Positions 30,914 through 36,638 of a stretch of DNA of 36,638 nt are shown one piece after another. Origin of the DNA: Lachnospiraceae bacterium. GTDB taxonomy: Bacteria; Bacillota; Clostridia; Lachnospirales; Lachnospiraceae. The stretch is from positions 1-36,638 of the forward strand of contig JAQXWO010000013.1 of NCBI GenBank assembly GCA_029225485.1. Direction: 5' to 3'. Positions within the stretch are counted from its first letter, which is position 1, and the number at the start of each line of letters is the position of its first letter. The translations under genes were made by a program, and so were the position numbers. The notes beneath the pieces are model-generated. The model saw nothing but the letters and a program-made list of their open reading frames with translations, was not told where the DNA came from and made no database searches.

Positions 30914-32314
30914 TTGATAAAAGATAATGAGAAATATTTCAACCGTCTTCAGCTGGTGCTGGATACGGCTGCGATCATCATTTCCTATATTGTTGCATGG
31001 TATCTGATCCCGGGCGGAAAGAGAAGTGAGGAGATCGGAGTTCTGCCGACGCAGATCTATATGATGGCACTGATCTTTATCGTACCGTTTTTTCTGCTGC
31101 TGTACTCCGCCTGCAACCTTTATACGTCGAAACGGATTCAGGGAAGGCGGCTGGAAGGCGGAAAGATCATTCAGGCAAACCTGATCGGCGGTCTGACCTT
31201 CATGGCTGTGCTGTACGTCATCCGGCAGGAGCACATCTCCCGTCCGATGATCGTGCTGTTTCTCTGTCTGAATGTGGTTCTGACCATTCTGGAGAGAAAT
31301 GCAGTGCGAATCGTGCTGATGAACCTGCGAAGGACAGGTTTTAATCTCAGACATATCATTCTGGTAGGCTACAGCCGTGCATCAGAAGAATTTATCAACC
31401 GTGTGCTCCAGAATCCCCAGTGGGGGTATAAGATCCTGGGCATTCTGGATGATAATCTGGAGCAGGGATATGAATACAGAGGGGTGTCCGTGCTTGGCGT
31501 GCTGGACGCGCTGGAGATCATCCTTGGAGAAAACAGCCTGGATGAGATCGCGATCACCCTTGGCCTGAATGAATATGATAAGCTGCAGCGGATCGTATCC
31601 GTCTGTGAAAAGTCAGGTGTCCACACAAAATTTATTCCCGATTACAGCAAGATCATTCCGACGAAGCCTTATACAGAGGATCTGCTGGGCCTTCCGGTGA
31701 TCAATATCCGTCATGTGCCGCTGAACAATACCTTCAATATGATGGTAAAGCGGGTGATGGATATCTGTGGCTCTCTTGCCTGTCTTGTTTTGTTTTCACC
31801 GGTTATGCTGATTACGGCTGTTCTGATCAAGACGACTTCCAAAGGTCCGCTGATCTTTAAACAGGAGCGTGTAGGGCTTCATAACAAGCCGTTTCAGATG
31901 TACAAATTCCGTTCTATGGAAGTACAGACCAGATCTGAAGAGAAGAAGGGCTGGACAGTGAAAGATGATCCGAGAGTCACGCGGGTGGGCAGGATCATCC
32001 GGAAGACCAGTATTGATGAGCTGCCGCAGCTGATCAATGTGCTGAAAGGAGATATGAGTCTGGTGGGGCCCAGACCGGAGCGCCCCCAGTATGTGGAGAA
32101 GTTCCGGGAAGAGATTCCAAGATATATGGTAAAGCATCAGGTGCGTCCGGGCATGACCGGATGGGCGCAGGTAAATGGATACCGGGGAAATACTTCGATT
32201 CGAAAGAGGATCGAGCATGACCTGTATTACATTGAAAACTGGAGTGTTGGTCTGGATATCAAGATACTGATCCTGACCGTGTTTAAAGGCTTTGTGAACA
32301 AGAACGCATATTAG
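30914..32314 (+). CDS. Polyprenyl (undecaprenyl-phosphate) glycosylphosphotransferase
   Basis: Initiating enzyme of the surface polysaccharide: it moves a sugar-1-phosphate from a nucleotide sugar to undecaprenyl phosphate. 466 aa with four N-terminal membrane helices (within residues 10-135), a nucleotide-binding-like middle domain (LRHIILVGYSRASEEF to about 260), a fifth membrane-embedded helix (VMDICGSLACLVLFSPVML) and the catalytic bacterial sugar transferase domain: GPLIFKQERVGLHNKPFQMYKFRSM, TSIDELPQLINVLKGDMSLVGPRPE, RPGMTGWAQVNGYRG. The start is a TTG at 30914: AGAGGTG sits 8 nt before it and no in-frame ATG precedes the first helix. The first sugar (Glc, Gal or other) cannot be told. 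Confidence 0.94.
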   Translation: MIKDNEKYFNRLQLVLDTAAIIISYIVAWYLIPGGKRSEEIGVLPTQIYMMALIFIVPFFLLLYSACNLYTSKRIQGRRLEGGKIIQANLIGGLTFMAVLYVIRQEHISRPMIVLFLCLNVVLTILERNAVRIVLMNLRRTGFNLRHIILVGYSRASEEFINRVLQNPQWGYKILGILDDNLEQGYEYRGVSVLGVLDALEIILGENSLDEIAITLGLNEYDKLQRIVSVCEKSGVHTKFIPDYSKIIPTKPYTEDLLGLPVINIRHVPLNNTFNMMVKRVMDICGSLACLVLFSPVMLITAVLIKTTSKGPLIFKQERVGLHNKPFQMYKFRSMEVQTRSEEKKGWTVKDDPRVTRVGRIIRKTSIDELPQLINVLKGDMSLVGPRPERPQYVEKFREEIPRYMVKHQVRPGMTGWAQVNGYRGNTSIRKRIEHDLYYIENWSVGLDIKILILTVFKGFVNKNAY

Positions 32315-32325
32315 AGGAGAAGCAG

Positions 32326-33531
32326 ATGGACAGAAGAGACAAAAACAGCCGCGACGGATACTATGAAGAAAGACGCCGGGAAAGCAGGGATGGATATTAT
32401 GAGCAGGATCGTCGGAGCAGCCGGGACGGATATTATGAGGAAGGGCGTCAGTCAGCGCGGGATACTTATTACAGAGATGACCGCCGGACGAACCGGTATG
32501 AGGAGGAGCAGGATCTGATAGCGGAGAGGAAGAAAAAGAAGAAAAAACGCAGGAAGTGGCTGCTGGCTCTGGAAGTGCTGGTGCTGGTCATTATTGCCGG
32601 GGGATTGTTTGCAGCAGTTCAGCTGCGCCGTGTGGATCATGTGGGTCTGAAAGACATTATCGTCAACTCCGGAATCGGTCAGAGCGGATACCGCAATATT
32701 GCGCTGTTCGGCGTGGATTCCCGTGAGGGAGAGCTGGATTCCGGCACCAACAGTGATACGATCATGGTCTGCAGTATCAATAATAAATCAGGAGAGATCC
32801 GGCTGGTATCTGTGTACCGTGATACATATCTGGATACAGGAGACGGCAGATACAGCAAGGCAAATTCCGCCTACGCCGTGGGAGGCGCGGAGCAGGCCAT
32901 CAATATGCTGAACAAGAATCTGGACCTTGATATTGAAGATTTTGTGACGGTTAATTTTGACTCCATCATAGAGATGGTGGATCTGCTGGGCGGTATTGAG
33001 CTGGAGATCACGGAAGAAGAAAGAGGATGGCTGAACGGCTATCTGGTGGAGACTTCCCAGGTGACGGGAGTGCCTTACACAGAGGTGGCTTCTGCCGGCA
33101 CCCAGACACTGACGGGTATTCAGGCCATGGCCTACTGCCGGATCCGTTATACGGTAGGATGGGATTATAAGCGTACTGAGCGTCAGAGAATCGTCCTTGG
33201 CAAGATCTTCGAGAAGGCCCAGTCACAGGGTGTGACCACTCTGATCGCTATCGCAAATCAGATGATTCCCTATATCTCCACCAGTCTGAGTACAACGGAG
33301 ATCGTCAGTCTTGTGGCAGGAATGGGACGCTACAGCATCGGAGAGACACAGGGCTTCCCCTTCGAGAAGCAGGCTGCAGATATTTCTGCGGGTGATGTGG
33401 TGGTGCCTGTGAATCTGGCACAGAATGTGAGTGAGCTTCATGAGTATCTGTTTGGAGAGACGGATTACACGCCATCCGATACGGTACAGGAGATCAGCTA
33501 TAACATTATCGCAGGTACAGGAATACAGTAA
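32326..33531 (+). CDS. LytR-CpsA-Psr (LCP) family glycopolymer transferase
   Basis: Membrane enzyme of 401 aa expected to transfer the finished polymer from its undecaprenyl lipid to peptidoglycan outside the cell. The first 74 residues are cytoplasmic and strongly charged, with four 12-residue repeats of SRDGYYE type and a run of lysines and arginines; one membrane helix (WLLALEVLVLVIIAGGLFAAV) follows. The outer LCP domain has NIALFGVDSREGE, NSDTIMVCSIN, LVSVYRDTYLD, LLGGIELEIT, MAYCRIRYT-GWDYKRTERQR, with the conserved Asp and Arg residues that bind the lipid pyrophosphate. The tyrosine-rich tail is not part of the LCP core and could be a site of regulation. It lies 11 nt behind the phosphotransferase gene, and its stop TAATG overlaps the next start. 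Confidence 0.94.
   Translation: MDRRDKNSRDGYYEERRRESRDGYYEQDRRSSRDGYYEEGRQSARDTYYRDDRRTNRYEEEQDLIAERKKKKKKRRKWLLALEVLVLVIIAGGLFAAVQLRRVDHVGLKDIIVNSGIGQSGYRNIALFGVDSREGELDSGTNSDTIMVCSINNKSGEIRLVSVYRDTYLDTGDGRYSKANSAYAVGGAEQAINMLNKNLDLDIEDFVTVNFDSIIEMVDLLGGIELEITEEERGWLNGYLVETSQVTGVPYTEVASAGTQTLTGIQAMAYCRIRYTVGWDYKRTERQRIVLGKIFEKAQSQGVTTLIAIANQMIPYISTSLSTTEIVSLVAGMGRYSIGETQGFPFEKQAADISAGDVVVPVNLAQNVSELHEYLFGETDYTPSDTVQEISYNIIAGTGIQ
32347..32490 (+). repeat. Four 36-bp tandem repeats in the LCP gene
   Basis: Residues 8-55 consist of four 12-residue units beginning SRDGYYE, SRDGYYE, SRDGYYE and ARDTYYR. DNA copies (GGGA-GGATATTATGA cores) are similar but not identical, so they are old or diverging. 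The encoded tail lies in the cytoplasm. Confidence 0.85.
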
Positions 33532-34448
33532 TGAAAAAGACAGGAATAGATGTAGTGATTCCGGTATACAGACCGGATCAGAAGCTGCGTCGGCTGCTTT
33601 TGCAGCTGACGCGGCAGAGTGTCAGACCGGATAAGATACTTCTGGTAAATACAGAAAGAGAGCTTTTTGATGAGTCATGCGTGGAAGGAATCGAGCATGT
33701 CACAGTGATTCACATCCGAAAAAATGAATTTGATCACGGGGGAACGCGGCATATGGCAGCTACGAAGCTGCAGGGCGCGTTTTTGCTGTTTCTGACCCAG
33801 GACGCGGTGCCGGAGGATGAGTTTCTGATCGAGCATCTGCGGAAGGCATTTGATCAGGAACAGGTATGTGCCGCATATGCAAGACAGCTTCCAGCGCCCG
33901 ACTGTTCTGTGCTGGAGCGGTATACGCGGAGCTTCAATTACGGAGACATCAGCCGCGTCAAGACGGCAGAGGATCTTCCGGAACTGGGGATCAAGACCTT
34001 TTTCTGTTCCAACGTATGCGCCATGTACCGCAGGAGCGCCTACGAAGAGCTGGGAGGCTTTGAGCGGAAGACGATCTTTAATGAGGATATGATCTTTGCC
34101 GGCAAACTGATCCGGCATGGCAGGGCGGTGGCCTACTGTGCGGACGCCAGGGTGGTGCACTCCCACAATTACAGCGGCATGCAGCAGTTCCGGAGAAATT
34201 TTGACCTGGGCGTCTCTCAGGCAGAGCATCCGGAAATTTTTGCTCAGGTGCCGTCAGAAGGCGAAGGCATCCGTATGGTAAAGCAGACAGCCGCATATCT
34301 ATGTAAGACCGGACGGTTCTATCTGCTTCCGGTGCTGGTGTACCAGAGCGGCTGCAAGTTCCTTGGATATCGTCTTGGGAAAGCCTTCCGGAAACTCCCG
34401 GCAGGTGTGATCCGATGGTGCACCATGAATCAGGGATACTGGAATTGA
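33531..34448 (+). CDS. GT2 glycosyltransferase, rhamnosyltransferase-like
   Basis: Protein of 305 aa with GT2 motifs: GIDVVIPVYRPDQKLRRLL, ILLVNTE, EFDHGGTRHMAA (the variant NHGGTRN-type block of RfbF-like rhamnosyltransferases), LFLTQDAVPEDEF and FNEDMIFAGKLIRHG. A mildly hydrophobic C-terminal segment (LLPVLVYQSGCKFLGYRLG) may touch the membrane. It probably adds rhamnose or a related deoxysugar to the polymer; the sugar is inferred. The start overlaps the LCP stop by one base, so the two are translationally coupled. glmS follows after 23 nt. Confidence 0.9.
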   Translation: MKKTGIDVVIPVYRPDQKLRRLLLQLTRQSVRPDKILLVNTERELFDESCVEGIEHVTVIHIRKNEFDHGGTRHMAATKLQGAFLLFLTQDAVPEDEFLIEHLRKAFDQEQVCAAYARQLPAPDCSVLERYTRSFNYGDISRVKTAEDLPELGIKTFFCSNVCAMYRRSAYEELGGFERKTIFNEDMIFAGKLIRHGRAVAYCADARVVHSHNYSGMQQFRRNFDLGVSQAEHPEIFAQVPSEGEGIRMVKQTAAYLCKTGRFYLLPVLVYQSGCKFLGYRLGKAFRKLPAGVIRWCTMNQGYWN

Positions 34449-34471
34449 CCGATGAAAGGAGAAATCATCAT

Positions 34472-36298
34472 ATGTGTGGAATTGTAGGATATATTGGAAA
34501 ACAGCAGGCAGCGCCGGTGCTTCTGGACGGACTGGCAAAGCTGGAGTACCGCGGCTATGACTCAGCCGGTATGGCGGTGTCAGACGGAGCAACGATCCGT
34601 GTGACAAAAGCCAGAGGGCGGCTGAAGGTATTGAATGAACTGACTCATGGAGGAGAGCTTCTTCCGGGCCACTGCGGCATCGGGCACACACGGTGGGCGA
34701 CTCACGGGATTCCCTCCGATAAGAACGCCCATCCTCATCTGAATGAATCTGAGACCATCGCAGTCGTTCATAATGGCATTATAGAGAATTATCTGAAACT
34801 GAAAAAGAACCTGGAAGAGAAAGGATATCATTTTTCTTCCGATACGGATACGGAAGTTGTGGCCCATCTTCTGGACTATTATTATAAGGGGGATCCGTTG
34901 GATGCCATCAGGCGCGTGATGCACCGGGTGGAGGGCTCCTACGCACTGGGCATTATGTTTTCGGACCGTCCGGGAGAAATGTATGCGGCCCGCAAGGACA
35001 GTCCGCTGATCGCAGGCCAGGCGTCAGACGGCAATCTGATCGCTTCTGATGTGCCGGCAGTCCTGAAATACACGAGAGACGTGTACTTTATTCAGAATGA
35101 AGAGATCCTCTGTCTGAAAGAAGACAGCCTGAAATTCTTCAATATCGACGGGGAAGAGCTGGCAAAAGAGCCGGTGACGATCCAGTGGGATGTTTCTGCA
35201 GCAGAAAAAGCCGGTTATGAGCACTTCATGATGAAGGAGATCTATGAGCAGCCAAAGGCAGTGACGGACACCTTAAGTCCCCGTATCAAAGACGGAAAGA
35301 TCGAGATCGAAGAGCTGAATATGACGGATGAGGAGATTCGCCAGATCAGCAAAATTTACATTGTAGCCTGCGGTTCCGCCTATCATACAGGCGTATCAGC
35401 CAAGTATGTATTTGAAGGGCTGGCAAGGATCCCGGTGGAGGTAGATCTGGCCAGTGAATTCCGTTACCGGGATCCGATCTTTGATGAACACACGCTCCTG
35501 ATCGTGGTCAGCCAGTCCGGCGAGACGGCAGACACTCTGGCAGCGCTGCGGGAGGCGAAAAAGCAGGGCGTGCGCGTCCTGGGAATCGTCAATGTGGTGG
35601 GAAGCTCCATCGCCCGTGAGGCGGATGACGTCATTTACACCTGGGCGGGGCCGGAGATCGCGGTAGCCACCACTAAGGCTTACAGCACCCAGCTGATCGT
35701 GGAATACCTGCTGGCCATGAAATTTGCCCAGGCCAGAGGTACCGTGACAGAAGACACGATCCATGAGATGATCGAAGACCTCAAAAAGCTTCCGGAGCAG
35801 ATAGAGATGCTGCTGGACCACAAAGAAAAAATCCAGAGATTTGCAAACAGATACATTGCAGCAAAGGATATTTTCTTCATTGGAAGAGGCCTGGACTATG
35901 CGATCTCCCTGGAAGGCTCTCTGAAGCTCAAGGAAATCTCCTATATTCATTCAGAGGCATATGCCGCAGGAGAATTAAAGCACGGCACGATCTCTCTGAT
36001 CGAGGAAGGCACTCTGGTGGCAGCAGTCCTGACCCAGGAAGACCTTTACAAGAAGATGATCAGCAATATGGTAGAAGTCAGGACCAGGGGAGCCTTTATC
36101 CTGGCGGTTACCGTTGTGGGAAATACGGAAGTGGAAAAGGCGGCAGATTACGTGATCTATATTCCGAAGACCAACAAATATTTCACCAATTCCCTGGCAG
36201 TCATTCCGCTGCAGCTCTTTGGCTACTATGTGGCAGTGGGCAAGGGATGTGATGTGGATAAGCCGAGAAATCTGGCGAAATCCGTGACAGTGGAATAA
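34472..36298 (+). CDS. glmS: Glutamine-fructose-6-phosphate aminotransferase (isomerising)
   Basis: Makes glucosamine-6-phosphate from fructose-6-phosphate and glutamine, the first step to UDP-GlcNAc for wall and surface polymers. 608 aa, full length. The N-terminal glutaminase domain begins MCGIVGYIG with the nucleophile Cys2 and has HTRWATHG and HNGIIENY. Two SIS domains follow (ACGSAYHTGVSAKYVFE, SQSGETADTLAALREAK; FIGRGLDYAISLEGSLKLKEISYIHSEAYAAGELKHG), ending KPRNLAKSVTVE. The ATG at 34472 gives the required N-terminal cysteine; AAAGGAG is upstream. The 23-nt gap leaves no room for a glmS ribozyme, so this copy lacks that control and is driven by the polysaccharide cluster. Confidence 0.97.
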   Translation: MCGIVGYIGKQQAAPVLLDGLAKLEYRGYDSAGMAVSDGATIRVTKARGRLKVLNELTHGGELLPGHCGIGHTRWATHGIPSDKNAHPHLNESETIAVVHNGIIENYLKLKKNLEEKGYHFSSDTDTEVVAHLLDYYYKGDPLDAIRRVMHRVEGSYALGIMFSDRPGEMYAARKDSPLIAGQASDGNLIASDVPAVLKYTRDVYFIQNEEILCLKEDSLKFFNIDGEELAKEPVTIQWDVSAAEKAGYEHFMMKEIYEQPKAVTDTLSPRIKDGKIEIEELNMTDEEIRQISKIYIVACGSAYHTGVSAKYVFEGLARIPVEVDLASEFRYRDPIFDEHTLLIVVSQSGETADTLAALREAKKQGVRVLGIVNVVGSSIAREADDVIYTWAGPEIAVATTKAYSTQLIVEYLLAMKFAQARGTVTEDTIHEMIEDLKKLPEQIEMLLDHKEKIQRFANRYIAAKDIFFIGRGLDYAISLEGSLKLKEISYIHSEAYAAGELKHGTISLIEEGTLVAAVLTQEDLYKKMISNMVEVRTRGAFILAVTVVGNTEVEKAADYVIYIPKTNKYFTNSLAVIPLQLFGYYVAVGKGCDVDKPRNLAKSVTVE

Positions 36299-36300
36299 AA

Positions 36301-36353
36301 GTGACTGTTTTTGTATGGATTTTTGCCTGTTACCGGTCGGAGTGAACAGTCAC
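36301..36353. other. Inverted repeat after glmS
   Basis: GTGACTGTT (36301-36309) pairs perfectly with AACAGTCAC (36345-36353) over a 35-nt loop. A T-run exists only on the minus-strand side, so it is not a standard forward terminator, though it may still end or stabilise the glmS message. The gap 36354-36464 is AT-rich and holds TTGACT at 36399 and TAATAT at 36419 with a short 14-base spacer, a doubtful promoter. Confidence 0.45.
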
Positions 36354-36464
36354 GAATAAGGTAAAAAGAGAAGATACAGAATCACAGATTAGACACATTT
36401 GACTGCTAAACTGTATGGTAATATCGGGTGTACAATACTCAGATGCAGTGCAGGAGGAACCGCC

Positions 36465-36638
36465 ATGGATGACGAAAGATATGATATTTATGATCCCGGA
36501 CAGGGACATCAGGATGATGATACAGATCAGCAGACAGAGACAGGAGAAGTGACAGAACCGGATGATCTGACGGATATAGAAGATGTTTCCGGTCAGGAAA
36601 AGGAGACCGGCGCGGGCTGTGAAGCGGAAGACATAAAT
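36465..36638 (+). CDS. Acidic protein, N-terminal part (runs off the window)
   Basis: The ATG at 36465 has AGGAGG 7 nt upstream. The 58 visible codons have no stop and are dominated by Asp, Glu, Gln and Thr with almost no hydrophobic residues, starting MDDERYDIYDPGQG. This looks like a disordered acidic N-terminal extension of a larger protein, possibly a membrane protein. No family can be named from this part. It is probably a separate transcription unit from glmS. Confidence 0.75.
   Translation, partial: MDDERYDIYDPGQGHQDDDTDQQTETGEVTEPDDLTDIEDVSGQEKETGAGCEAEDIN

Noticed and set aside
34449-34471. Possible glmS ribozyme before glmS
   Set aside because: Only 23 nt separate the genes, much shorter than the ribozyme.
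36399-36424. Promoter before the last gene (TTGACT and TAATAT)
   Set aside because: The spacer is 14 bases, too short for normal sigma-A use; mentioned only in the inverted-repeat entry.

Overview
The window looks like a chromosomal segment of a gut-type Firmicute of the class Clostridia, most likely Lachnospiraceae. The reasons are purine-rich Shine-Dalgarno sequences in front of nearly every gene, frequent TTG/GTG starts, moderate GC with AT-rich promoters of sigma-A type, and gene families typical of that group: a class C sortase with a BTAD regulator, a cytosolic BMP-like protein, a DUF5060-type glycosidase, double GT2 glycosyltransferases and an LCP protein. The assignment rests on protein recognition only; there is no rRNA or tRNA in the window.

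Layout. (1) 1-4.0 kb, forward: the 3' end of a pilin-like gene with a sortase signal, a terminator, two tiny coupled ORFs, a class C sortase, a BTAD (SARP-like) regulator whose C-terminal domain resembles a dead GGDEF, and a sensor diguanylate cyclase with intact GGDEF and I-site. (2) 4.0-5.3 kb: a reverse-strand PD-(D/E)XK nuclease-like gene and an AT-rich divergent promoter region. (3) 5.3-16.0 kb, forward: mostly housekeeping (MATE exporter, B12-binding radical SAM protein, DEDDh exonuclease, 35-aa membrane peptide, VanW protein, AIR-synthase-like protein, an Lrp-type regulator overlapping an aminotransferase, TrmL, RsmF-like methyltransferase). (4) 16.1-19.5 kb, reverse: a probable sugar-acid operon (IlvD/Edd dehydratase, DapA-family aldolase, FadR-type GntR regulator). 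(5) 19.7-22.3 kb, reverse: a phosphoesterase and an unusual ParB-like/BMP fusion without signal peptide. (6) 22.5-36.3 kb, forward: a cell-surface polysaccharide cluster ending in glmS. (7) The window ends inside an acidic protein gene.

How the genes work together. In region 6 a polyprenyl glycosylphosphotransferase would load the first sugar on undecaprenyl phosphate. Two double-domain GT2 enzymes and two single GT2 enzymes would extend the chain, RffA would supply a dTDP-amino-deoxysugar, GlmS would supply amino sugar precursor, and the LCP protein would attach the polymer to peptidoglycan. No Wzx flippase, Wzy polymerase or ABC exporter gene is visible, so the export step must be encoded elsewhere. 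In region 4 the dehydratase and aldolase form a plausible two-step pathway (aldonate to 2-keto-3-deoxy-aldonate to pyruvate plus aldehyde) under the linked GntR regulator. Region 1 suggests c-di-GMP-linked control of pilus assembly.

Most noteworthy: a roughly 158-nt multi-segment inverted repeat inside the polysaccharide cluster (26635-26792), next to a gene end with a distinct codon bias; the ParB-like/BMP fusion; the sortase/BTAD/diguanylate cyclase set; a cytosolic glycosidase overlapping a glycosyltransferase; and four 12-residue tyrosine-rich repeats in the cytoplasmic tail of the LCP protein. No CRISPR array, insertion sequence, rRNA or tRNA was found.
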